Positions 1 to 6,025 of a stretch of 7,389 bases of DNA are shown here, piece by piece. A model generated the notes under the pieces. The model did not search any database. It saw only the letters and a list, made by a program, of their open reading frames with translations, and was not told the DNA's origin. Source of the DNA: Chloroflexota bacterium (GTDB lineage: Bacteria; Chloroflexota; Anaerolineae; Anaerolineales; Villigracilaceae). Numbering within the stretch: position 1 is the first letter of the stretch; each line of letters starts with the position of its first letter. The stretch covers positions 1-7,389 of the forward strand of contig JAJYOH010000293.1 of NCBI GenBank assembly GCA_021796315.1, read 5' to 3'. The position numbers were made by a program, and so were the translations under genes.

Positions 1-549
1 TCGCTCTTCTTCAGTGATACCTTTGGTGAGTCCGCCGGGGATGGATGTGCACGGATGAACTTTGCGTCCGCCGATCATCTCAACCACGGTATGTCCGGCT
101 TTGCGCGCTTGGATCACTTTGCCGCCGATCTCGAGACCGACTTTGTGAATCACGCCGAGGATGTTTCGTTCCGCGACCGGCGCATCGGGACCCATCACAA
201 AGTCGGGTCCTCCAAGCGCATAAAAATGTGTCGCGTGATCGGTGACATAGAACGCGGAGTAAAGCAACTCGCGCAGCATCTTTGCCGTGCGCGGCGGATC
301 AACGTGGTAGACCGCGTCGGAGGCTTTAGCCGCTGCCATATGATGCGCTTCGGGGCAGACACCGCAAATGCGATTCGTCAGAAGCGGCATTTCCTCCACC
401 GGACGGCCCACGCAGAATCGTTCGAAGCCGCGCAGCTCGGGGATTTGGAAATAAGTATTGGCAACATCGCCGTCTTCATTCAGGAAGATTTCGATCTTGC
501 CGTGACCTTCGAGACGAGTTATGGGATCAATGGTTATTCTTTGTGTCAT
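1..549 (-). CDS. mvhA: F420-non-reducing [NiFe]-hydrogenase large subunit, MvhA type (N-terminal 183 codons, 3' end outside window)
   Basis: This is the catalytic subunit of a group 3c cytoplasmic [NiFe]-hydrogenase, which splits H2 and feeds electrons to the small subunit. The visible 183 residues begin MTQRITIDPITRLEGHGKIE, the classic large-subunit N-terminus. The L1 motif RICGVCPEAHH lies at about residues 60-70, with C62 and C65 as the N-terminal pair of NiFe-site cysteines. No signal peptide is present. The family usually has some 450-480 residues, so around 40% is visible. The C-terminal L2 motif (DPCxxCxxH) and the maturation protease site are beyond position 1. The start at 549 is supported by GGAGA at 555-559 and by homology of the first residues. 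It is the last gene seen in the cluster, 88 bp after mvhG, and that gap contains a large inverted repeat. The subunit class is very likely; the exact subgroup is inferred from the MvhD/Hdr neighbours. Confidence 0.96.
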   Translation of the reverse strand, partial: MTQRITIDPITRLEGHGKIEIFLNEDGDVANTYFQIPELRGFERFCVGRPVEEMPLLTNRICGVCPEAHHMAAAKASDAVYHVDPPRTAKMLRELLYSAFYVTDHATHFYALGGPDFVMGPDAPVAERNILGVIHKVGLEIGGKVIQARKAGHTVVEMIGGRKVHPCTSIPGGLTKGITEEER

Positions 550-554
550 AGTAA

Positions 555-559
555 TCTCC
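555..559 (-). promoter_or_regulatory. Ribosome-binding site of mvhA, abutting a hairpin
   Basis: The coding strand reads GGAGA, five bases before the ATG at 549-547. It begins immediately after the distal arm (560-569) of the inverted repeat that fills the mvhG-mvhA gap. If that stem forms in the mRNA, the ribosome-binding site sits directly at its base, a position where folding could affect translation of the large subunit. The site is seen; any regulatory effect is inference. Confidence 0.7.
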
Positions 560-650
560 GTGAAAAGTGTCCAGAGTGTTAGTGGCTAAAGTGCCTACAG
601 TTTCCGATGAGACACTTGGCACTTTGCACTTTTCACTTTAGGCACTTTGC
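560..650. repeat. Two-tier inverted repeat with short-period AAGTG units between mvhG and mvhA
   Basis: On the coding strand, AAGTG-type units recur with their CACTT complements starting at 613, 620, 627, 634 and 643: four at exact 7-nt spacing, the last 9 nt away. The other half carries the inverse sequence. A perfect 10-bp inverted repeat pairs 627-636 (cacttttcac) with 560-569 (gtgaaaagtg). An inner perfect 8-bp pair joins 618-625 (ggcacttt) with 588-595 (aaagtgcc), leaving a 22-nt loop (596-617) and an asymmetric 18-nt internal loop (570-587). Alternative pairings exist: 639-648 with 588-597 (10 bp), and 611-617 with 565-571 (7 bp). The element starts inside the last codons of mvhG and ends at the mvhA ribosome-binding site. 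There is no U-tract after the stem, so a simple intrinsic terminator is unlikely. It could be an mRNA processing or stability element, a translation control hairpin, or a dispersed intergenic repeat. Confidence 0.8.
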
Positions 651-1636
651 TTCTCTTTCTTCCAAGCAGGTACGGCGGCTTTCATCAGCGATCCTGCCAA
701 ATTGAAGCGATAGAACTGACCGGTCGGATCCACCAATCCATCGAGGATGCGATCAATCTCTTCCGGTTCTTTCGCGTCGACGACAGATGCGAACGCCGAA
801 ATCAAACGTGCGCCGTAATCCACGACGCCTTCGGCGGGACCATAACAACCGATGCATTGTGCGCCGGCGGTTGGGCAGCGCGCATCGCATCCGCTTCTCG
901 TCGCGGGACCGTTACACGGACTTCCCTGTTCGAGCAGGCACAGCGACGGGTCGGGCGCGATGTTCCAAATGCGCTCAAAGGATTTGATCGTCTTGGCATT
1001 GCGCGTCCGCTTGCATTCGTCGCAGACGGTTGAATTGCCCGCGCCGATGACCGATCCTTTCGGCGGCAATTGCGCTTTGCCCTGCAAGACTTGAACAACG
1101 AGATCAATCACTGCCGCGATCTGATGGCTTTCAGGCGGGCAACCCGGCATGTAATAATCCACATCCACAACTTGATCGAGAGTCTTCAGCACCGGCAAAA
1201 GCGTTGGAATATGGATTTCGCCTTCCGGCATCTGGTAGTCAGATTGCGGGCGGATGTGATTCGGATTATCCGTTGAGATCGTCTCATAGTATGTATCGAA
1301 GATCTCTTTGGTGCTGGCTAGATTTGCCAAGCCGGGAATGCAGCCTTCGTTGGCGCACGAACCGAACGCGACCAATATCTTCGATTTCTTGCGAAGCAGT
1401 TTCGCCATGTGTTCGTTCTCATCGTTGCGGATGCCGCCGTTCCAAAGCGTGAGCAAGATGGATTCATCTTCCATTGCTTCCACGTCTTTGTATTTGGCAT
1501 CCATCGCAACGGGCCAGAAGACCACATCGAAATTGGCATCCACGTCCAGAATCTTTTCGTGGATGTTCAACACAGCGATTTCGCATCCGCCGCAGGAGGC
1601 GGCCCAATACATTGCGAATTTCGGTTTATTACTCAT
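638..1636 (-). CDS. mvhG: F420-non-reducing [NiFe]-hydrogenase small subunit, MvhG type
   Basis: This 332-residue iron-sulfur subunit carries electrons from the NiFe site of MvhA to MvhD. The N-terminal flavodoxin-like domain has the proximal-cluster ligands C15-x2-C18 (within WAASCGGCE), C94 and C99 (GSCANEGC), and C166 (MPGCPP). A cysteine-rich C-terminal part (C205, C208, C233, C241, C250, C254, C261, C264) supplies ligands for the medial and distal clusters. There is no Tat signal, so the protein is cytoplasmic, as expected for group 3c rather than a periplasmic uptake enzyme. The start at 1636 was chosen over an upstream extension to 1774 because it has a strong GGAGGT site, gives the expected MSNKPKFAMYW start, and overlaps the mvhD stop as ATGA (1633-1636), which suggests translational coupling. 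The last residues (QSA and the stop) are encoded within the repeat described at 560-650. Confidence 0.96.
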   Translation of the reverse strand: MSNKPKFAMYWAASCGGCEIAVLNIHEKILDVDANFDVVFWPVAMDAKYKDVEAMEDESILLTLWNGGIRNDENEHMAKLLRKKSKILVAFGSCANEGCIPGLANLASTKEIFDTYYETISTDNPNHIRPQSDYQMPEGEIHIPTLLPVLKTLDQVVDVDYYMPGCPPESHQIAAVIDLVVQVLQGKAQLPPKGSVIGAGNSTVCDECKRTRNAKTIKSFERIWNIAPDPSLCLLEQGSPCNGPATRSGCDARCPTAGAQCIGCYGPAEGVVDYGARLISAFASVVDAKEPEEIDRILDGLVDPTGQFYRFNLAGSLMKAAVPAWKKEKQSA

Positions 1637-2091
1637 GCTGTCACCTCCATGACGGGCGTGGATTCCACTTGCTGGAATTCTTGGGGCCAGCCAAGCGGAC
1701 CCAGCGCGCGTACTTCTTCCACGAACTTGTTGATCTCCGCGGCAAAGATGGCGCCTTCCGCCGCGCTCGCCCATAGTAATTTAAGTCGGCCCGGCTCGAT
1801 GCCCATCTGTGTGAGCACGCGTCGGAGCAGTTGGAAGCGGCGCAAAGCCTTATAGTTTTGCTCGATATAGTGGCAGTCGCCGGGATGGCATCCGGTGATG
1901 AGGACGCCATCCGCTCCATTCGCGAAGGCTTTCATCACGAAGGTTGGATCGAGTCGTCCGGAGCACATCAAGCGGATCAAACGGACGTTCGGCGCGTACT
2001 TCATGCGCGCCGTGCCAGCCATGTCTGCAGCGCGATAACTGCACCAGTTGCAGGTGAAGCCGATAATAGTGGGTTCAAATTTATCGGTCAT
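1633..2091 (-). CDS. mvhD: MvhD-type [2Fe-2S] subunit linking hydrogenase to HdrA
   Basis: This 152-residue protein belongs to the MvhD/FlpD family, whose [2Fe-2S] cluster passes electrons from the hydrogenase small subunit to the flavin of HdrA. Five cysteines carry the family pattern: C14-x2-C17 in FTCNWCSYR, C43 in LMCSGR, and C68-x4-C73 in TGCHPGDCHY. The C-terminal helix region (WASAAEGAIFAAEINKF, about residues 107-123) is also typical. The length is close to the roughly 140 residues of stand-alone archaeal MvhD, so it is not fused to HdrA as happens in some lineages. The start at 2091 has AAGGAGC (2097-2103) five bases upstream. It lies 16 bp after hdrA, and its stop overlaps the mvhG start by four bases. 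Its position between the hdr and mvh genes matches its physical role as the bridge. Confidence 0.96.
   Translation of the reverse strand: MTDKFEPTIIGFTCNWCSYRAADMAGTARMKYAPNVRLIRLMCSGRLDPTFVMKAFANGADGVLITGCHPGDCHYIEQNYKALRRFQLLRRVLTQMGIEPGRLKLLWASAAEGAIFAAEINKFVEEVRALGPLGWPQEFQQVESTPVMEVTA
1643..1648 (-). promoter_or_regulatory. Ribosome-binding site of mvhG, inside the end of mvhD
   Basis: The coding strand reads GGAGGT six bases before the ATG at 1636-1634, and lies within the final codons of mvhD. It fixes the mvhG start at 1636 rather than at the upstream in-frame ATG at 1774, which would place 46 extra residues inside mvhD. Confidence 0.85.
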
Positions 2092-2107
2092 AGTTTGCTC
2101 CTTGTCC

Positions 2108-4120
2108 TCATGCGGGGACCGCCTCCGTTAATTTTCCATCTACATTGACCAACAACAGACCTTCGATCTGCGAGAGAATCTGTTCGTTGGAGAATCCGGT
2201 TCCGCTGATCGCGCCCGCCGGGCAAGCGGCTACGCATGTTCCACAGCCCTGGCACAGCGCGGGATTGACTTCCGATACCATCCGATCTTCATGGAATGCG
2301 ATGGCGTTGAACGGACATAAGTTGTTGCAGATGCGGCAGCCCGAACATTGATTCTCGTTGATCGAAGCGCGCACCGGTTCGAGCGCAACTTCTTTCTGTT
2401 GAATCTTTCCGAGCACGCGCGCGGATGCCGCCGCGCCTTGCGCCACGCTGGCGGGAATATCTTTCGGTCCCTGCGCGCAGCCGGCAATGAAGACTCCTTC
2501 GGTCATGGTCGCAACCGGATCGAGCTTCGGATGTCGTTCGATATACCAGTTGTCGGCACTGCATGAGATGCCGAAGGTCTTGGCGACCTCCTTGGCATCA
2601 TGGCGCGCTTGCAATCCAGCTGAGAGGATGACCATATCCACCGGGATGCGCCGCTGTTTGCCGATCAACGTATCTTCGACCTGGATGACCAATTTACCCT
2701 CCTCTTCCGGCGTGCGCGCCACACTGGTCACTTCGGCCACCTTGCCTCGTACGAAATGCGTCCCCTCCTCCAGCAGGCGCTGATAGAACTCTTCGTAGCC
2801 TTTGCTGGGCGTACGAATGTCAATGTAGAAGTTGTAGACTTCCGCACCCGTGCGTTCATGCACGAGATGGGCAAACTTCAGGCTTTGCATGCAGCAAACG
2901 GCGGAACAATAAGGATTGTAGTTTTGGTCGCGTGAGCCGACGCAATGAACGATGCCAACTGCTGTGGGCGCCGTCTTGCCATCGTGCAGAACGACGTTGC
3001 CACCTGTTGGGCCGGCCGCGTTGCATATCCGCTCGAATTCCAGATTGGTGAAAACATTTTCCAATCGGCCATAGCCGTATTGCGGGATACGCTTTGCATC
3101 GAACAGATCATATCCGGTGGCGAGAATGATATTGCCAACCTGGACAGTGAGTTCCTGGTCTTTCTGATTGAAATCAATCGCATTGGTCGGGCAGAACTTC
3201 TCGCATGCTTTGCAAGTTCCTTTTTGGAAGTAGGCACAATTCGGGGCGTCAATGACTGGATATTTAGGCACAGCTTGCGGGAACGGAACATACACAACCT
3301 TGCGTTTGCCCATCCCTGCTTCGAAGACATCGTCAACAACCTTCCACGGACACTTTTCCCAGCAAATACCGCAGCCTGTGCAATCTTCCTCTTTAATATA
3401 TCGGGCTTTCTTTTTGATGGTGACCGCGAAGTTGCCGACATAACCATCCACCTTAGTCACCTCGCTCCATGTCAACAGGGTGATGTTCGGATGATTGCCG
3501 ACGTCCACCATCTTTGGTGTGAGGATACATGCAGAACAATCCAAAGTGGGGAAGGTCTTGTCGAATTGCGCCATGTGGCCGCCGATGGACGGTTCACGCT
3601 CGACGAGGTAAACATGGTAACCGGCGTCAGCGATTTCAAGCGAGGCCTGAATGCCGGCAATACCGCCGCCGACGATCAGCGTGTCGGGGTGAATCGGCAC
3701 GCGTAAAGGTTCAAGCTCTGTGTGATGTACCACGCGCGCCACGCCGCCGGAGATGATGGCTTTTGCCTTATCCGTCGCGGCAATCTTGTCAGTGTGAACC
3801 CACGAGTCTTGTTCACGGATGGAAACCAGTTCACACAGATAAGGATTCAGTCCAGCGCCTGCGCAGGCATTGCGGAAAGTCTTCTCGTGTAAATGGGGAG
3901 AACAAGCGGCTACTACTACACGCGTCAGTCCAAGTTCTTTGATGTCTTTTTGAATCAGTTCTTGACCGAGACTGGAACACATGAACTTGTAGTCGCGTGC
4001 TACGACCACGCCCTGGCCTGCGAGATGCTTTCCTGCCCATCTGCTGACTTCTGCGACGTCAACAACGCCAGCAATGTTCGTGCCGCAGTGACATACGTAT
4101 ACGCCAATTCTTTCAGTCAT
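2108..4120 (-). CDS. hdrA: CoB-CoM heterodisulfide reductase-like subunit A, FAD/iron-sulfur electron-bifurcating subunit
   Basis: This 670-residue protein is the flavin-containing core where electrons split between ferredoxin and HdrBC. The N-terminal domain begins MTERIGVYVCHCGTN and has C10, C12, C48 and C73. A thioredoxin-reductase-like FAD domain follows, with GGGIAG at 151-156 and E174 after the second strand, then the HdrA signature TLDCSACIL (C195, C198). An inserted ferredoxin domain has C247-x2-C250-x2-C253-x3-C257-P and C295, C303, C306, C310-P. C393 and C405-x3-C409-C410 match the pattern for the cluster near the flavin. A C-terminal ferredoxin domain has C592/595/598/602 and C623/626/629/633, the likely exit to ferredoxin. 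All ligands are intact and the length is normal. The start at 4120 was chosen over the in-frame ATG at 4438, which would intrude about 300 bp into hdrB. No membrane segment is seen. In bacteria the physiological disulfide is unknown; the bifurcation role is inferred from homology. Confidence 0.97.
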   Translation of the reverse strand: MTERIGVYVCHCGTNIAGVVDVAEVSRWAGKHLAGQGVVVARDYKFMCSSLGQELIQKDIKELGLTRVVVAACSPHLHEKTFRNACAGAGLNPYLCELVSIREQDSWVHTDKIAATDKAKAIISGGVARVVHHTELEPLRVPIHPDTLIVGGGIAGIQASLEIADAGYHVYLVEREPSIGGHMAQFDKTFPTLDCSACILTPKMVDVGNHPNITLLTWSEVTKVDGYVGNFAVTIKKKARYIKEEDCTGCGICWEKCPWKVVDDVFEAGMGKRKVVYVPFPQAVPKYPVIDAPNCAYFQKGTCKACEKFCPTNAIDFNQKDQELTVQVGNIILATGYDLFDAKRIPQYGYGRLENVFTNLEFERICNAAGPTGGNVVLHDGKTAPTAVGIVHCVGSRDQNYNPYCSAVCCMQSLKFAHLVHERTGAEVYNFYIDIRTPSKGYEEFYQRLLEEGTHFVRGKVAEVTSVARTPEEEGKLVIQVEDTLIGKQRRIPVDMVILSAGLQARHDAKEVAKTFGISCSADNWYIERHPKLDPVATMTEGVFIAGCAQGPKDIPASVAQGAAASARVLGKIQQKEVALEPVRASINENQCSGCRICNNLCPFNAIAFHEDRMVSEVNPALCQGCGTCVAACPAGAISGTGFSNEQILSQIEGLLLVNVDGKLTEAVPA

Positions 4121-4126
4121 AGTTTT

Positions 4127-4133
4127 CTCTCCT
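4127..4133 (-). promoter_or_regulatory. Ribosome-binding site fixing the hdrA start
   Basis: The coding strand reads AGGAGAG, six bases before the ATG at 4120-4118, inside the 17-bp gap after hdrB. It supports the start MTERIGVYVC and excludes the upstream extension. Confidence 0.85.
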
Positions 4134-4137
4134 ATTT

Positions 4138-5013
4138 TCAACTTTGAGCAAAGGTCAGCAATGGTGACCCAGCAATCATCTCTTTTCCAATTCCCAGGCG
4201 TCCTGGTGTAATGCCCAGTGCCACGCCCATGAGTTGAGTGAAATACATGACAGGAATTGAAAAATGTGCGCCAAATTCTTGATTGACCTGATTTTGATAC
4301 ACTTCCAGGTTCACATTGCACATGGGGCACGTGGTTGCGATCACTTCGGCTTTGTGATTCACGGCGTCTGCCAGAAGTTTGCGAACCATATCGAGGGCCG
4401 CTTTCCGGTTGGTGATGATCAAAGAGCCGCCGCAGCAACGCGCCTTGGTCGGATATTCCACCGGCTTCGCACCGAGAGCCGATAATAGATCTTCAAAGAA
4501 GTGAGGGTTCTCGACGTTCTCGTGATCTTTTCTTGGGCGAAGCATCTGGCATCCGTAATAGGGCGCAACTTTCAAGTCCTTGAGCGGATGCGTGATCTTC
4601 TTCTTGACTTCCTCCAGACCAACATCTTCGAGGATCACTTCGATGAGATGGCGCACCTTCAATGTTCCGTTGATATGCAGATTGTCCGCTTCCAATGCGT
4701 AATTGATGTGATCGGCGAGGTCGGGATCCTTCTTGAGATATGCGTTGGTGAAGTAGGCATTCTTGTAGCAGGCGCTGCATGGCGCGACGAAATCGCTGGC
4801 GCCATCTTTTTCGGCAATCGCCAAATTGCGCGCGACGAGCGTATATGCCAGCAATTCGTCCACCGGGAAGTATGCCGTTGCGCCGCAGCAGTTCCAATCC
4901 TCGATTTCTTTTAGATCCAGCCCCAGTTCGCGCGCTACTTCGAGCGTCGAGATGTTGTAACTCTCCGCCAGACTTTCAAGGGAGCAGCCGGGATAGTATG
5001 CATATTGTTTCAT
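4138..5013 (-). CDS. hdrB: CoB-CoM heterodisulfide reductase-like subunit B, two CCG domains
   Basis: This 291-residue protein is the disulfide-reducing subunit. It contains two cysteine-rich CCG domains. The first has C10 (YYPGC), C42-C43-G, C79-x2-C82. The second has C155 (YYGC), C193-C194-G, C229-x2-C232. In the methanogen enzyme these ten cysteines hold two non-cubane [4Fe-4S] clusters that cleave CoM-S-S-CoB; all ten are present here, so the catalytic apparatus looks complete. The length is typical of stand-alone HdrB, and the protein is not fused to HdrC as in HdrD. The start at 5013 overlaps the hdrC stop as ATGA (5010-5013), and the upstream in-frame ATG at 5280 would run deep into hdrC. 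Bacteria generally lack coenzymes M and B, so a different disulfide or another thiol carrier is presumably the substrate. Confidence 0.97.
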   Translation of the reverse strand: MKQYAYYPGCSLESLAESYNISTLEVARELGLDLKEIEDWNCCGATAYFPVDELLAYTLVARNLAIAEKDGASDFVAPCSACYKNAYFTNAYLKKDPDLADHINYALEADNLHINGTLKVRHLIEVILEDVGLEEVKKKITHPLKDLKVAPYYGCQMLRPRKDHENVENPHFFEDLLSALGAKPVEYPTKARCCGGSLIITNRKAALDMVRKLLADAVNHKAEVIATTCPMCNVNLEVYQNQVNQEFGAHFSIPVMYFTQLMGVALGITPGRLGIGKEMIAGSPLLTFAQS

Positions 5014-5573
5014 GATGGCTCTCCTATTGGGATGATGCGCCGGATCATGTTCTGGAATTTCTTCAAGCCTTTGATCTTCTTCGGAAGCAGAGGCATTCTG
5101 CCTTTTAACACCAAGCCTGTTGCCATCTGCGCTTCTTGAATGAGACCTTTCGGTCCATACTTGAAGAGATAGGCGGGAGCGAGCTGCGGCTCGAAGGAAC
5201 GACCCGAACCGACGATCATCTTGATGAAGCTTTCGGAGAAAGCCGGCCCGATCAGATTCTCTTGATAGGTTTTCTTCCACATCGAATAACGCTTCAGCGC
5301 GTACATCATGTCGGCGATGTCAATTCCGGCCGGACAGCGCACGGTGCAGTGATAGCAGGAAGCGCACGACCAATAGGTGTTGCTGGCGAGCACTTCATCC
5401 TTGAGGTCGGCGCGGATCATGCCGATGAGTTTGCGCGGCGTATGATCCATGAATTCGGCTGCCGGGCAGGTGCCCGAGCAGGTCCCGCATTGGATGCAGT
5501 CCCGGATCGGGTTGCCATGCGAGGCGTACATCATGTTGGCGATTTCGTCGCCGAATGAAAGCTCCGTTGCCAT
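5010..5573 (-). CDS. hdrC: CoB-CoM heterodisulfide reductase-like subunit C, 2[4Fe-4S] protein
   Basis: This 187-residue soluble iron-sulfur protein carries electrons from HdrA to HdrB. Two ferredoxin motifs are intact: C26-x2-C29-x2-C32-x3-C36-P (DCIQCGTCSGTCP) and C70-x2-C73-x2-C76-x3-C80-P (SCASCYHCTVRCP). The C-terminal half is helical and basic at the end (KKIKGLKKF), as in other HdrC proteins. No membrane segment is present, so it is the cytoplasmic HdrABC type and not a membrane-linked HdrE/DsrM-type system. The start at 5573 is preceded by AGGAGGA (5580-5586), which overlaps the stop codon of the upstream receiver gene. The intergenic gap is only 11 bp, so hdrC is very likely transcribed together with the signalling genes. 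Confidence 0.95.
   Translation of the reverse strand: MATELSFGDEIANMMYASHGNPIRDCIQCGTCSGTCPAAEFMDHTPRKLIGMIRADLKDEVLASNTYWSCASCYHCTVRCPAGIDIADMMYALKRYSMWKKTYQENLIGPAFSESFIKMIVGSGRSFEPQLAPAYLFKYGPKGLIQEAQMATGLVLKGRMPLLPKKIKGLKKFQNMIRRIIPIGEPS
5019..5025 (-). promoter_or_regulatory. Ribosome-binding site of hdrB within the last hdrC codons
   Basis: The coding strand reads AGGAGAG five bases before the hdrB ATG (5013-5011). The same bases encode the Gly-Glu near the hdrC C-terminus. Together with the ATGA stop/start overlap it indicates coupled translation of HdrC and HdrB, which form a tight pair. Confidence 0.85.
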
Positions 5574-5584
5574 GAATCATCCTC

Positions 5585-6007
5585 CTATCGCTTTGCCGCT
5601 TTCGACTTTTTTTCTTCCGCAAGCTTCAACAGAGTGCTTACCTTATCCAGCAGAAACTTCGGCTCTACAGGTTTCTCAACCAATTCATCTGTCTCGACGA
5701 AGTGAGGATGGACTGACTGGCCGGGGAAAAGAAAAGCGATCTGCTCTCGAATGCCGGTGATGATCAACACTGGCATTTCTTTCAGTTTCGGATCCTTTCT
5801 GATCTTCCGCGCCAGAGCAACGCCCTCAGCTCCGCGACCCATCATGATGTCGAGCAGAAGCAGGTCATAATGTCTGTTCTGCAGACTGTGGAATCCGTCT
5901 TTTGGGTTGTAGGCCACATCCACTTTGTAATCGGCCTTCTCGAGGATGGATTTGATTCCCGCGACAAAATCAGGATCATCGTCTATCATCATTATCTGTG
6001 CGCTCAT
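5585..6007 (-). CDS. Stand-alone response regulator receiver protein
   Basis: This 140-residue protein is a single receiver (REC) domain with no output domain. The acidic pocket is D9-D10-D11 (MIDDDPD), the phospho-acceptor is D53 (LLLLDIMMG), the switch threonine is T84 (LIITG) and the conserved lysine is K112 (VEKPV). The segment between T84 and K112 (about residues 85-111) is somewhat longer than usual and contains FPGQSVHPHFVETDE. The C-terminal tail is lysine/alanine-rich. The start at 6007 has AAGGAGA (6015-6021) seven bases upstream. It lies 18 bp after the hybrid kinase and 11 bp before hdrC. With no DNA-binding domain it must act through protein contact or as a phosphorelay intermediate; its partner is unknown. 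Confidence 0.93.
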   Translation of the reverse strand: MSAQIMMIDDDPDFVAGIKSILEKADYKVDVAYNPKDGFHSLQNRHYDLLLLDIMMGRGAEGVALARKIRKDPKLKEMPVLIITGIREQIAFLFPGQSVHPHFVETDELVEKPVEPKFLLDKVSTLLKLAEEKKSKAAKR

Positions 6008-6025
6008 AGATGTATCTCCTTCGCA

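Noticed and set aside
55..582. A 175-codon plus-strand open frame opposite mvhA
   Set aside because: It is antisense to the conserved large-subunit frame with the L1 motif; no recognisable family.
560..636. Intrinsic terminator between mvhG and mvhA
   Set aside because: Stems can form but no U-tract follows, and terminating here would separate the two essential hydrogenase subunits.
560..650. CRISPR array or insertion-sequence end in the mvhG-mvhA gap
   Set aside because: The units are only about 7 nt with no spacers, and no transposase or target duplication is seen.
2878..3447. A 189-codon minus-strand open frame in another phase within hdrA
   Set aside because: It is an out-of-phase shadow of hdrA with no recognisable domain.
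2945..3706. A 253-codon plus-strand open frame inside hdrA
   Set aside because: It is antisense to the clearly conserved hdrA frame with all cluster motifs; the product has no recognisable domain and the frame is explained by codon composition of the opposite strand.
4121..4438. N-terminal extension of hdrA to the in-frame ATG at 4438
   Set aside because: It would overlap hdrB by about 300 bp, adds a sequence with no homology to HdrA, and the AGGAGAG site fixes the start at 4120.
5014..5280. N-terminal extension of hdrB to 5280
   Set aside because: It would run through hdrC coding sequence; the canonical MKQYAYYPGC start with its own ribosome-binding site is at 5013.
5136..5558. A 140-codon plus-strand open frame opposite hdrC
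   Set aside because: It is a shadow of the hdrC frame, which carries two intact ferredoxin motifs.
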